A stretch of DNA of 64,000 nt from Undibacter mobilis (GTDB lineage: Bacteria; Pseudomonadota; Alphaproteobacteria; Rhizobiales; Xanthobacteraceae): assembly GCF_003367195.1 (NCBI RefSeq), contig NZ_QRGO01000001.1, positions 1-64,000 on the forward strand. Direction: 5' to 3'. Position 1 is the stretch's first letter; every line of letters begins with the position of its first letter. A program made the position numbers and the translations under genes. This document shows positions 33,947-43,237 of this stretch, piece after piece. Under the pieces are notes generated by a model that was not told the DNA's origin, did no database searches, and saw only the letters and a program-made list of their open reading frames with translations.

Positions 33947-36093
33947 GGCGTGTTGCCCCTTGGTGCGATGCGCTTTTCGACCTCGAAGGCCATGCGCATG
34001 GCCTCGACCTGCTGCCACAGCGGAATGGGCCATGCCCCGCCCTTGCGAATGGCGTCGGCGAAAGCGATGAGCTCCTCGCGATGGCCCTTGTCCGGCGTCG
34101 AGGACGTCAAAGTCGGGCCGTTCGCACCGGCCGCCGACAAACGTTTGAAATCGTTGAGGCTGTAGACCCGACCATCTGCATAAACGTCACATTGTTCCTT
34201 TGGAAAATCCGACGCACCCAACGCCGTATAGGTGAGCTTCGCTATGGAGCCGTCGGCGAAACCGAAGCTGGCGACGAAATTGTCGGTGTAACCGTAATAG
34301 GAAGTGCGCGGCCGCAATGCGGTCGCGTCGACGGTCAATGCTTTGGCGCCGGTCAGCATGACGAACAGATCGTAGAAGTGGCAGGCCTCTCCAATATTGC
34401 GGCCGCCGCCTTCCAGCCCGTGGACCCAGGAGTCCGGCGGCAGGTATCCGGCATTGACGCGATAGTCGATGATCATCGGATTGCTGCGTGCCGCGGTGAC
34501 CCCGGCGAGCGCGGCGGCGTATTTGGAGAAACGCCGGTTGAAACCCGTCATCACGAGCGGCTTGCCGGCCGTCTCTGTGCCGTAGAAGTCGGCGATGGTG
34601 TCGAGCTCCGCTTGCGTCAGACACAAAGGCTTCTCAACGAACACATGCTTGCCCGCCTGCAAAGCCTTTAGCACCAGATCCGCGTGCTGGTGATGGCGCG
34701 TGGCGATCATCACGGCGTCGATTTCGGAATCGGCCAGCACGCCAGCGATATCGGTGGTCGCGGTGGCCGCGCCGAATTGTTTGGCGACCGAAGCCGCACC
34801 GTGGCCCTGTCGCGAGCAGACGGTACGGAGCGTAAAGCGGCCGGCCTCATCCTTCACGATCGGCAGCAGCGTACCCTTGGCAAAGCCGCCAGCGCCGATC
34901 ACCGCGAGCCGCAGCGCTTCAGGTCGGCCCGCCGCGATCGCCGGATTGGCAATACGCAAGACCGGCGCGGCGTCGCTCGCGGTCGGATAAGTCAGAATGG
35001 CACTGAGCGGCTTGTCGCCGCCGTCGCCCTGCAAAGCCGCGTAAGCCGCCGCAGCTTCGCTAATGTCAAAGCGCGGTGTGGTCAGGTCGTCGATCCGTAC
35101 CGCGCCTTGCGCGAGAAGGTCGAGATAGGCCGCCATGTTGCGGTTCTCGGTCCACCGCACATAGCCGAGCGGATAATCGACACCACCCTCTTCGTAATCG
35201 CGATCATAACGTCCCGGTCCGTAGGAGCTCGAAATCCGGAAGTCGATTTCCTTGGCGTAGACATCGGCGCGGTCGAAGGCGATCGGCACATCGCCTACCA
35301 GTACGACGCGGCCCTTGCGGCGGCAAATCCGCAGCGCGGCCCCGAGCAAATCCTCCGACGTGGATGCCGCTGTGACGATCACGGCATCGGCGCCGACGCC
35401 GCCGGTCAGCCGAGCGACCTGCTGCTCGGCGTCATCGCCCGCTTCAAGCGCAAGATCGAGCCCGTTCACCCGCGCCAAAGCGACACGCGACGCATCGAGG
35501 TCTGCGCCCACAGTACGAACGCCAGAGGCCTTGAGGAGCCGCGCAGTGAGCTGGCCCAACATGCCGAGGCCAATGACAACAAAGGTCTCGCCCAAAGTCG
35601 GCTCGGCGCGGCGAATGCCGTGCAGCGCGATGGCCCCGAGCGCCACGGTCGCTGCCGCCTTATCGGTCACAGCATCGGGTGTCGCGACGACGAGATTGCG
35701 TGGCACGCTGACATATTCTGCGTGGAAGGCGGCTTGCGAACCGGCACATGCCACCCGGTCGCCCGGAAAAATGTCATCGACGCCATCGCCGACGGCAATC
35801 ACGGTGCCAGCCAACGAATAGCCGAGTGGCTGCGCCTGACCGAGATGCGACCGCACCAATTGTTGGGTTTTCGCGAAGCCCTGGGTGCGCACCATATCAA
35901 TCACGCGGCGCACCTGATCCGGGCGCTTAAGCGCGCGCTTCCAGAGCGGCATGTCGCTCGCCTTCACGCCGGCCATTTCGGTACCAACCGAAATACAAGA
36001 CGCAGCCGCACGCACAAGCACCTCGCCCCGCCCGACCTGCGGCGCAGGAACATCCATTACGCGAATGCCACCCTGGAGGAAGACCTGTTTCAT
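33943..36093 (-). CDS. Bi-domain oxidoreductase: zinc-type alcohol dehydrogenase fused to Gfo/Idh/MocA
   Basis: A 716-residue fusion. Residues 1-365 are an MDR/alcohol-dehydrogenase domain (GYSLAGTVIAVG, GLGMLGQLTARLL), although the usual structural zinc cysteines are not evident. Residues about 385-716 are a Gfo/Idh/MocA domain (AVIGAGGFAKGTLLP, then HVFVEKPLCL with the catalytic EKP). The fusion suggests oxidation and re-reduction of a sugar held between two NAD(P) sites. The pairing with heparinase II/III-like and methyltransferase genes is recurrent in polysaccharide loci. The start ATG at 36093 overlaps the upstream stop by one base. Confidence 0.87.
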   Translation of the reverse strand: MKQVFLQGGIRVMDVPAPQVGRGEVLVRAAASCISVGTEMAGVKASDMPLWKRALKRPDQVRRVIDMVRTQGFAKTQQLVRSHLGQAQPLGYSLAGTVIAVGDGVDDIFPGDRVACAGSQAAFHAEYVSVPRNLVVATPDAVTDKAAATVALGAIALHGIRRAEPTLGETFVVIGLGMLGQLTARLLKASGVRTVGADLDASRVALARVNGLDLALEAGDDAEQQVARLTGGVGADAVIVTAASTSEDLLGAALRICRRKGRVVLVGDVPIAFDRADVYAKEIDFRISSSYGPGRYDRDYEEGGVDYPLGYVRWTENRNMAAYLDLLAQGAVRIDDLTTPRFDISEAAAAYAALQGDGGDKPLSAILTYPTASDAAPVLRIANPAIAAGRPEALRLAVIGAGGFAKGTLLPIVKDEAGRFTLRTVCSRQGHGAASVAKQFGAATATTDIAGVLADSEIDAVMIATRHHQHADLVLKALQAGKHVFVEKPLCLTQAELDTIADFYGTETAGKPLVMTGFNRRFSKYAAALAGVTAARSNPMIIDYRVNAGYLPPDSWVHGLEGGGRNIGEACHFYDLFVMLTGAKALTVDATALRPRTSYYGYTDNFVASFGFADGSIAKLTYTALGASDFPKEQCDVYADGRVYSLNDFKRLSAAGANGPTLTSSTPDKGHREELIAFADAIRKGGAWPIPLWQQVEAMRMAFEVEKRIAPRGNTP

Positions 36094-37337
36094 CAAGCGG
36101 CCCATTTCTCGCGCAATGAAGCGTACAGCGATTCGAATCGGCTGATCTCGGTATCGGCCGAGAATTCACGCTTCGCCAGTGTCAATGCCCGTTCGCCCAT
36201 GCCTTGCCGCGCCTCCGCGTCGCCGGCCATGCGAATGATCGCAGCGGCCAGCAGATCAACATCGAACCCCGGCACCAACAGTCCCGTCTCGCCGTCGCGC
36301 ACGGCATCGCGCATGCCGCCAGCGTCAAACGCGATCACGGGTCGTTCGCAGGCAAAGGCCTCAATCACGCCATTTGGCAGGTTCTCAACTGCCGAGGGCA
36401 CGACCACGAAATCGGCCGCGGCGTTGGCCATCGCCATCAGTGTCTCACCGCGCAAAAAGCCGAGTGGCACCACACGCTGCGGCACGCGCCCAACCCACCA
36501 TTCGGAATTGTTGCCGGCGACGAGAAGCACGATGTCGTCTCGCGGCCCGATTTTACGCAAGGCGGCTTCAAGCAGATCACCACCCTTGCGTTTGTTGTCG
36601 CCAGCAACATGAGGCGCGAACAGAATCGCGGTTGCTCCCGGCGGCACACCGAAATGTTCACGGGCGACCGCCCTTGCTGGCGGCCGGAACTCTTTCATAT
36701 CAAGTCCATTGGGAATAAGCCGGACATCGGCACCGGCGAACAACGGTGACTTGCGGGCAATGGCTTCGATCCAGCTCGATGGCGCAACCACAGTCAGGCT
36801 CGTGCCATCATAGAGCCAGCGCTTTTGCCGCCAGAGAATGGCGGTGAAGTCGACGCCGATGGCCGGATATGTGCCGAGATCCGGACATGATCCGCAACCG
36901 CTTTGCCAGCGCTCGCACGGACCGGCATAGGCGCAATGCCCGGTCATCGGCCACATATCCGACAGCCGCCACACCAGCGGTGCGCGGCGCGCCAAAGTCG
37001 GGATAATCCAAGGCGTAAAATAGCCGCCATGCGTGTTGTAGAGCTGGATGATGTCCGGGCTCTGCGTCCAGGGGTGCCGTAACACGCGCAGCGCGGAAGG
37101 CACGACCTGATACTGCAATCCGAGGCGCCACGTGACACGATTGGCAAGATCGTCACAGCGGCGCAAAAATCGATTGCCCGAAACAGTGTCGATATCAGGA
37201 TCATCCAGGGCCCTGTCTCGCACCAACATACGCGACTGATGACCGCGCTGGCGTAACCCGGAATGAATCCGATAGGCCGAGCGTGCCGAGCCGCCTTCGT
37301 TATCGGCGGTCGAGAAATGCAGGATGGACGAGGTCAA
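36093..37337 (-). CDS. Glycosyltransferase family 4 protein
   Basis: A 414-residue GT-B transferase. The N terminus has the GGSARSAYRIHSGL acceptor-side loop typical of WcaC-like enzymes, a middle section LSDMWPMTGHCAY with a Cys-rich insert (CGSCPDLG), and the donor motif around SAVENLPNGVIEAFACERPV (E-x7-E). The best start is TTG at 37337, which overlaps the asnB-type stop by four bases (TTGA) and puts the family N terminus at residue 3. Longer frames have no support. The donor is unknown. Confidence 0.86.
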   Translation of the reverse strand: MTSSILHFSTADNEGGSARSAYRIHSGLRQRGHQSRMLVRDRALDDPDIDTVSGNRFLRRCDDLANRVTWRLGLQYQVVPSALRVLRHPWTQSPDIIQLYNTHGGYFTPWIIPTLARRAPLVWRLSDMWPMTGHCAYAGPCERWQSGCGSCPDLGTYPAIGVDFTAILWRQKRWLYDGTSLTVVAPSSWIEAIARKSPLFAGADVRLIPNGLDMKEFRPPARAVAREHFGVPPGATAILFAPHVAGDNKRKGGDLLEAALRKIGPRDDIVLLVAGNNSEWWVGRVPQRVVPLGFLRGETLMAMANAAADFVVVPSAVENLPNGVIEAFACERPVIAFDAGGMRDAVRDGETGLLVPGFDVDLLAAAIIRMAGDAEARQGMGERALTLAKREFSADTEISRFESLYASLREKWAA

Positions 37338-39163
37338 GAGACGGCTGACCTTGCAGCGCCACTCAGCGGCGCCTCGACGAAGCGCTGGTGCCACAGCTGA
37401 AACATGATGGCCGCCCAAATGCGATGGGTATGATCGGCCCGCCCCCCGAGATGCGGCATTACATAGTTATCGTAGAAACTTCTGCTGAAGAACCCTTGCC
37501 GGGTCAAACGATCCGGCGCCAGCAGATCCTCGACCATCGGCCGCAAGGGACCGCGCAGCCATTTACCGAATGGAATGGTAAAGCCCCGCTTCGGTGCGGT
37601 CAGTAGCGACTCTGGCAACAACGGCGCGACAGCTTTACGTAAGAGATATTTAAGACCATTACGACGCGTGCGAATGCCCGCAGGGATACGGCTCACGAGA
37701 TCGACTAGCTCATTGTCGAGGAACGGCGTGCGGGCTTCAATTGAATGCGCCATCGAAAACCGGTCCGTCATGAACAGAAATTCTTCAGGCAACTGCGTCC
37801 CGATATCGAGACCCGCAACGCGGTCGCGCGTCGTGGAAGAGGATCCATCCGCAAATCGCTGATAGAGCATGTCTACTGTATCGCGGCAGCCATCGCCGCC
37901 GTCAGCCAGTACAGCGCGTTTGCCTGCGTCAGGAAAATAATAATACCGCTCGAAGAATTCGCGTCTGAAGGAGGCCTGATCGATCGGACGATTGTCTCTG
38001 CTCAACAGGCGCGTCAAAGGTCCGCCTTCGAGTGGCAGCCATTTGCCGTAATTGCCGAACAGCTCGTCGCCGCCAGTTCCGGTCAGCGCCACTTTGACCT
38101 TGCCGGCCATCTGCGCAAACACAAACCAGGACGGCAGGCCGCCGCCATAGGGCTCATCGAGCGCCTCCACCATCTGCGGCAAGGCATCGAGCGTCACTTC
38201 CGGGCGCAGCACCAACTCGTGATGCGGGATGCCCCACTTGCGCGCAACGTCGCGGGCCAGCGACAGTTCGTTCCACGCCTCCTCGCCTTCGCCGGAAAAA
38301 CCAAGCGAATAGGCACTGACCGAGAGCCCGGATTGCGCTGCAATGCCCGCAATGGCCGATGAATCAAGCCCGCCGGACAACGAGACCGCGATTGGCACAT
38401 CGGACAGGGTCCAGCGCCGGGTCGCGGCGCGCAATGTCTCCCGCACCATCTCCGGCCAGTCGGCCTCCCGGACGCCGTGATCCGGCGTATAGCGCATCTG
38501 CCACCAGCGCCGGACATCAAGCTTTCCGGTATCGAGGGAATAGGTCAGAAGATGACCGGCCGGCAGCCGCTTCACCGATGACAGGATCGACTGCTCTTCG
38601 GGCACGTAAAGGAGGCTGAGATAATCGAACAAGGCCTGCCGATCGATATCACGCGACACGAACGGCAATTCGATCAGCGCCTTCAGCTCTGAGGCGAAGG
38701 CGAAGCGCCGCGAGCCGGCCGTATAATAGAACGGCTTGATGCCCATCCGGTCCCGTGCGCACAACAGCGTCCGCTTCACCGAATCGTAAAATGCGAAGGC
38801 GAACATGCCGTTGAGGCGGTTGAGACACGCCTCGCCGTCCCGGCACAGCAAGCGCAGCAAAACCTCGGTGTCGGAGTGATCGGTAGCGAAACGTTCGCCA
38901 GCGCCTTCAAGTTCGGCCCGCAATTCCGGCGAGTTATAGATTTCACCGTTGTAGACGATCACATAGCGCCCGTCGGGCGAGCGCATTGGCTGCATGCCGC
39001 CAGCCGCGTCGAGGATCGCGAGACGGCGCATCGCCAGCGACAATTCGACCGCCCGATCGACGAAGACGCCATCGTCGTCGGGGCCACGATGGGCGATGGA
39101 CCGATTCATGGCCCCGATCCAGGACGGGTCCTGGGGGCCATGTATGCCGACGATGCCGCACAT
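37334..39163 (-). CDS. asnB: Asparagine synthase-type amidotransferase, second paralogue
   Basis: A 609-residue protein with the N-terminal glutaminase nucleophile Cys2 (MCGIVGIHG), RGPDDDG, the YNGEIYN block, and the synthetase ATP site LSGGLDSSAIAG near residue 265. It is shorter than the paralogue at 20811. Its place among glycosyltransferase and methyltransferase genes suggests amide formation on a uronic acid or amino-sugar side chain rather than bulk asparagine synthesis. Start ATG at 39163; the stop overlaps the downstream glycosyltransferase by four bases. Confidence 0.85.
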   Translation of the reverse strand: MCGIVGIHGPQDPSWIGAMNRSIAHRGPDDDGVFVDRAVELSLAMRRLAILDAAGGMQPMRSPDGRYVIVYNGEIYNSPELRAELEGAGERFATDHSDTEVLLRLLCRDGEACLNRLNGMFAFAFYDSVKRTLLCARDRMGIKPFYYTAGSRRFAFASELKALIELPFVSRDIDRQALFDYLSLLYVPEEQSILSSVKRLPAGHLLTYSLDTGKLDVRRWWQMRYTPDHGVREADWPEMVRETLRAATRRWTLSDVPIAVSLSGGLDSSAIAGIAAQSGLSVSAYSLGFSGEGEEAWNELSLARDVARKWGIPHHELVLRPEVTLDALPQMVEALDEPYGGGLPSWFVFAQMAGKVKVALTGTGGDELFGNYGKWLPLEGGPLTRLLSRDNRPIDQASFRREFFERYYYFPDAGKRAVLADGGDGCRDTVDMLYQRFADGSSSTTRDRVAGLDIGTQLPEEFLFMTDRFSMAHSIEARTPFLDNELVDLVSRIPAGIRTRRNGLKYLLRKAVAPLLPESLLTAPKRGFTIPFGKWLRGPLRPMVEDLLAPDRLTRQGFFSRSFYDNYVMPHLGGRADHTHRIWAAIMFQLWHQRFVEAPLSGAARSAVS

Positions 39164-39200
39164 AGGAGGTGTTTGGTGCTGTAACCGTTAACCGCTGCCG

Positions 39201-39923
39201 TTAGCGCTGCAGGCTGACAACGCAGCCGAGATGCGGCGTCTTCGGCGGTTTGAACAGAAATTGCTTCAGGAGACGCTTGAGCAGACCAAGCGGCGACTTC
39301 GTTACGGCCACCGACATGTTGGTTTCGATCACCTTGTCGACCGAAAAGCCCGCCGCGCGAAGGCGCGCCGGCAGGCTCTCGCGATTCCAATTACGCACAT
39401 GCTGCCAGCGATGAAACACCTCACCACTCGCTGGGCAGAGGATCATGTTCTTCGACAGGTTCTCGTCATTGGGCGTGGTAAAGATGGCAACGCCACTGGG
39501 AGCCAGCAGCCCGCGGACATCGGCGAGCACCGCATCCAGCGCGGCATCGTCGAGATGCTCGACAACCTCGATGCAAACGATGGCATCGAACTTCATGTCA
39601 CGAATGACGGGATCGCTGGTGAGAAACGCGCCCTTGAAGGATGCAATTCCGGAGACCCGCTCATTGGTACGCGCCACACTCTCCTCGGAAGGATCGGTGC
39701 CGTAGACCTCCGGTGCGTAGGCACAGAGATGCGGCAGGAGGTAGCCGACGCCGCAACCGTAATCGAGCACACGCCTGCGCCCCGCCAGGAAACCCTGTAG
39801 CGACGCCGCGATGTTCTTGCCGAATTGGAATGTAAAATAGACCTCAGGGTACTGCGATTGCCAGTCCCAGAAGCGCGATACGCGCTCCGGTGTCCATTGC
39901 ATCTGCGGATAATTTGGCGACAT
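39201..39923 (-). CDS. Class I SAM-dependent methyltransferase
   Basis: A 240-residue methyltransferase with the SAM motif LDYGCGVGYLLPHL near residue 54, DPSEESV, and the motif III region VEHLDDAALDAVLADVRGLL. The layout resembles small-molecule or sugar O-methyltransferases (methyltransf_11/23). It is followed on the same transcript by asnB after 37 bases, the third-largest gap of the cluster. The acceptor is unknown. Confidence 0.85.
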   Translation of the reverse strand: MSPNYPQMQWTPERVSRFWDWQSQYPEVYFTFQFGKNIAASLQGFLAGRRRVLDYGCGVGYLLPHLCAYAPEVYGTDPSEESVARTNERVSGIASFKGAFLTSDPVIRDMKFDAIVCIEVVEHLDDAALDAVLADVRGLLAPSGVAIFTTPNDENLSKNMILCPASGEVFHRWQHVRNWNRESLPARLRAAGFSVDKVIETNMSVAVTKSPLGLLKRLLKQFLFKPPKTPHLGCVVSLQR

Positions 39924-39943
39924 CGGAAAATCCTGACTTTACT

Positions 39944-40885
39944 TCAAACGGGACGACGGCCGTTGCCGACGACGCCATTGCCGCCGGGACGCGCCTCGAA
40001 ATCGCTCCAGCCGAGCTCGATGAACCATTGCCGCACGTCCTCAAGGCGCATTGGAATATCGTAAGTCGGCGCCAAGGCGTCGAACGTATCCATGATCGCC
40101 CAGGCCACCTTCTGCTCGCGCGAAAGATCGGTCTGGAAATAGTTCCAGCACGGCACAAACGACCCAAGGTAAGTGCCAACCCGGGGAATACGCTTGATGG
40201 CCGTATCCAGTGGCAACCATTTTGGAATGAACCATTGCAGGAAGGCCAGCAGGGTCTCCGGCTTCATCCTGGTCGTCAGCGGCCGCCAGATATATTTCGA
40301 TTTCCAAGGCCGGATCAGTCCATCCTTGCGATAGACATCGATCGAGATGCGGCCGCCCGGCGCGACGAGCGATGCCAGTGCCATGAAAGCGGCTTTGGGA
40401 TCAGGCGTATGCTGCAAAACGCCATGGCAGAATACATAGTCAAACGACCCTGCCTTGAAGGGCATCGCGAAGATATCGCACTGCATGAGTGTCAGATTAT
40501 CGAAGTGACTGTTATTCTCCGCGCAGGCGTCGACCGCGGCGGAATAGTCGAAGCTGACCAACCGCGCGCCAGATTCGGCGAGAATTCGTGTGAAGCGGCC
40601 TGCGCCGCAGCCCGCTTCGAGAACTTTCCGCCTGCGCAGATCGTCGATCGTCCATCCGGTTTCGCTGAACCGGATATGCGACAGTTTCGTACCGTTCACC
40701 GCATCGATCTGATTGGTCTTGAAACGATTCCATTGCAGCGCGAACGATTCGTTGTAGCCGCTGTCCTCGCGCAGGCGGATAACACCGCCGCGCACTGGCA
40801 CATCGCGCCCGGTCATCGTCAGGCCAGATTCCATGGCCGTAACCGGGCCTTCGATGACATCGGCCAAAAGTGAATAATCGATCAT
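39944..40885 (-). CDS. Class I SAM-dependent methyltransferase
   Basis: A 313-residue methyltransferase with LEAGCGAGRFTRIL as SAM motif I, DIFAMPFKAGSFDYVFCHGVLQH as motifs II-III, and a long C-terminal extension after residue 200. The N-terminal 90 residues include a FALQWNRFKTNQIDA-like stretch common in glycan-locus methyltransferases. It is a candidate sugar O- or C-methyltransferase. It is 20 bases upstream of the next methyltransferase gene. Confidence 0.85.
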   Translation of the reverse strand: MIDYSLLADVIEGPVTAMESGLTMTGRDVPVRGGVIRLREDSGYNESFALQWNRFKTNQIDAVNGTKLSHIRFSETGWTIDDLRRRKVLEAGCGAGRFTRILAESGARLVSFDYSAAVDACAENNSHFDNLTLMQCDIFAMPFKAGSFDYVFCHGVLQHTPDPKAAFMALASLVAPGGRISIDVYRKDGLIRPWKSKYIWRPLTTRMKPETLLAFLQWFIPKWLPLDTAIKRIPRVGTYLGSFVPCWNYFQTDLSREQKVAWAIMDTFDALAPTYDIPMRLEDVRQWFIELGWSDFEARPGGNGVVGNGRRPV

Positions 40886-40909
40886 TACGGTTCCAGGAAT
40901 CGATAAATG

Positions 40910-42541
40910 TTATCGCGTCGGCGTTTCCGCCAGAAGCTCGGCAGTTCGCTCATCGTTGATCCAATTGACCAACCGGCCAAGATCGGGAGTCTGCAGGAGC
41001 GACCGATCCGCAGACTGGGCCAATGTGACCTGCTCTTCGTCGTGATCGAGCAAGGACTCGTAACGTAGCGTGAACGACTGCATCGGGATGGGTCGCAGTT
41101 TTAACGCGCCGTAGTAATGAAGCCGCGCGCTCCTGACAGCGTCGGCGTCAAGCCGTGGGACGTCCTGTAGGCGCGACAAAAGCGCCACATAGTCGTCTCG
41201 CGTGGCCGGATCAATGGTGAATCCCCGGCCGGAATAACGGCCCGTTCCGGCCGTGACGACCGGAATGCCAAAGCACGGCAACTCCATGCCGATCGTGCCG
41301 CGCACCGTCAGTCCATAATCGGCGACATCGAACAACGAGAACGTATTGATGGAGGTGTCCGCCGGCATGATCTTCACGTGCGGCGGCAACACGCCGAAAG
41401 CCTTGCGCAAGGTCTCGGCTTCGAGCTGGACGAGCGGTCTGCCATCCATTTTCGAGCGCCAGACATTGACCGGATGCACCTTCACGATCCAGTTCAAATT
41501 CGGGTTGGCAATCGCCGCACGGACGGTTTCTACCGTCCACTGTTCGTAATCCTCAAACAGGCTCTCGCCGTAGAAGAACGTCGCATCGTAAAGAATGTGG
41601 CAAAAGATAATTGCGGTCTTCTTCGCCGGGTCGAGGCCGAGCGTGCGCCGAACTTCGCCCACCGCGAGGAGATCCTTGTCGAGCTGCAACTGCTGCCGGT
41701 TGTACCAGGCCCCCGAACGATAGTTGCCCGCTATCGTGTTGACCATGGCTTCGTCGTTTTCCGCTGTCCATGGCATCGACTCTATTAGGCGCCAGGTTTC
41801 GTCGGACAAGGACAAGGGATGGGCGCCACGGCTCATTGCGTCATAGCGCTTGTAGATCAGACAATCGGACTGCGGCGCGCCAAGCCATTGGATGATGTCA
41901 ACGCCCGCCAGCGCACAGCCGTCGAATACTTCGCCAGCCGGCGTATAGCCGCGCTCGATGAAGATCGCAGTGTCTGGTCGATGTTCATTCAGCAAGCGCT
42001 GCACGAACGCCTTGGTAGCCAGCGATTGAACAAGGGTGTCCAGTGTGATCGCCCGGTGTTCGGGGCTGTTGTTGTCGAGTCGACCGACGCGCAGCTTTCT
42101 GAGCGCCCAGGACTGAACATTGCGGCCGATGCGAAAGCCATCGATCTCAAGCTCTACAATCGCCTGCAGGTCGGCATGGCTCGCCATGATCGCCTCGGCG
42201 TTGCGCCGCGCCTCGTCGAGATCTGCCGCGCCGATGCCGGTCGAACGGTAGACGAACGTCACGTCCGGCACCGCGGCCCGAAAAATCGCTTCGATCGGCC
42301 AATCCGGCTTCTCGAGCAGCACGATCGCGCGATAACCTTTCAGGCGCAACAGTCCGGCGAACAGCGACTCGACCTTGGCGGTCGCCGTCATCGTCAACAG
42401 ATCGCAGAAGAGAACCGTCTTCCGCGGCGCCGGAGCGGAACTGCCGCGCAAATGCGCCAGCGTACGCCGCCAACGCCGCACCAGGCGCCCGACGGCGAAG
42501 CGGCTGCGCACCCGGCCGATGAATTTCGCGGCGGCGTTCAT
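40910..42541 (-). CDS. Surface polysaccharide biosynthesis protein, candidate GT-B nonulosonate transferase
   Basis: A 543-residue protein. The N terminus is basic; the second half has blocks seen in capsule GT-B proteins: WIVKVHPVN (an HP-type motif) near residue 345 and RGTIGMELPCFGIPVV near residue 405. The neighbouring neuA overlaps it by four bases, so the natural guess is a transferase using the CMP-activated nonulosonate. It has no clear match to the named sialyltransferase families by eye. An alternative is a Kdo-like or glycerophosphate-type transferase. The specific role is inference. Confidence 0.6.
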   Translation of the reverse strand: MNAAAKFIGRVRSRFAVGRLVRRWRRTLAHLRGSSAPAPRKTVLFCDLLTMTATAKVESLFAGLLRLKGYRAIVLLEKPDWPIEAIFRAAVPDVTFVYRSTGIGAADLDEARRNAEAIMASHADLQAIVELEIDGFRIGRNVQSWALRKLRVGRLDNNSPEHRAITLDTLVQSLATKAFVQRLLNEHRPDTAIFIERGYTPAGEVFDGCALAGVDIIQWLGAPQSDCLIYKRYDAMSRGAHPLSLSDETWRLIESMPWTAENDEAMVNTIAGNYRSGAWYNRQQLQLDKDLLAVGEVRRTLGLDPAKKTAIIFCHILYDATFFYGESLFEDYEQWTVETVRAAIANPNLNWIVKVHPVNVWRSKMDGRPLVQLEAETLRKAFGVLPPHVKIMPADTSINTFSLFDVADYGLTVRGTIGMELPCFGIPVVTAGTGRYSGRGFTIDPATRDDYVALLSRLQDVPRLDADAVRSARLHYYGALKLRPIPMQSFTLRYESLLDHDEEQVTLAQSADRSLLQTPDLGRLVNWINDERTAELLAETPTR

Positions 42542-43227
42542 CGTCTGCTTTGAAGTATCCGTTCCGCGGCATCGAAGTCGTCCAGCGTGTCGATGTCGAT
42601 CGATGCCTCGGCATCCATCATGAAACCGAGCAACTTGCCGCCGAACACGTAATCGCGAAGCTTGTCCGTTCGGGTGATGTAGATGGCCGCGCCGTTACGC
42701 GCGAAGACGGGCTCCTTGTCCTGACGGCGCGTCGGCTGAACGGCGTCGAGGAAAGGCGTCATATAATCGTTCTCGTCGCGGCGCATGACCGATCGCGGGT
42801 GAAAGACATGCGGCACGTCGATGCAGCTCACAAGGCTGTCGGCTTGCGGATCGGCCGCAAATTGCGCTGCCGCTTCGTCGATGTGACGCGACAGACGTAG
42901 AGGCGATGTCGGTTGCAAGGTCAGCACGGCATCGGGCCGGTAACCTTCAGCGGCCAATTCATTGACGACATGCTCAAGCACATCCCGCGTCGGCGTTTTG
43001 TCCTCGGCCAATACCGCCGGGCGCATGCGCACATCCGCGCCAAGGGCTCGGCTGATTTCCGCGATCTCCGCATCGTCTGTCGATACCACGACACGATCTA
43101 CGCTTCTGGCGCCCCGCGCGGCATCGATCGAATACGCAATCAGCGGCCGACCGGCGAGCGGACGGATGTTCTTGCGCGGCACACCCTTGGAGCCGCCGCG
43201 GGCCGGGATGATAGCGAGAAGGCGCAT
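42538..43227 (-). CDS. neuA: CMP-nonulosonate (acylneuraminate) cytidylyltransferase
   Basis: A 229-residue nucleotidyltransferase. The N-terminal IPARGGSKGVPRKN is the CTP-binding signature of NeuA/PseF/LegF, LTLQPTSPLR follows near residue 103, and the C-terminal DIDTLDD carries the metal-binding Asp pair. It activates a sialic-acid-like sugar as its CMP form. The ATG at 43227 gives the family N terminus; GTG at 43233 is an alternative two codons earlier. It overlaps the downstream gene by four bases and follows neuC by ten. Confidence 0.9.
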   Translation of the reverse strand: MRLLAIIPARGGSKGVPRKNIRPLAGRPLIAYSIDAARGARSVDRVVVSTDDAEIAEISRALGADVRMRPAVLAEDKTPTRDVLEHVVNELAAEGYRPDAVLTLQPTSPLRLSRHIDEAAAQFAADPQADSLVSCIDVPHVFHPRSVMRRDENDYMTPFLDAVQPTRRQDKEPVFARNGAAIYITRTDKLRDYVFGGKLLGFMMDAEASIDIDTLDDFDAAERILQSRR

Positions 43228-43237
43228 CAGCACCGAG

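Noticed and set aside
34684..36612. Long open frame of 642 codons on the plus strand, antisense to the bi-domain oxidoreductase and neighbouring glycosyltransferase genes
   Set aside because: The minus-strand genes carry clear family motifs throughout; the antisense frame is Arg/His-rich without any recognisable domain, a normal by-product of high-GC codon bias.
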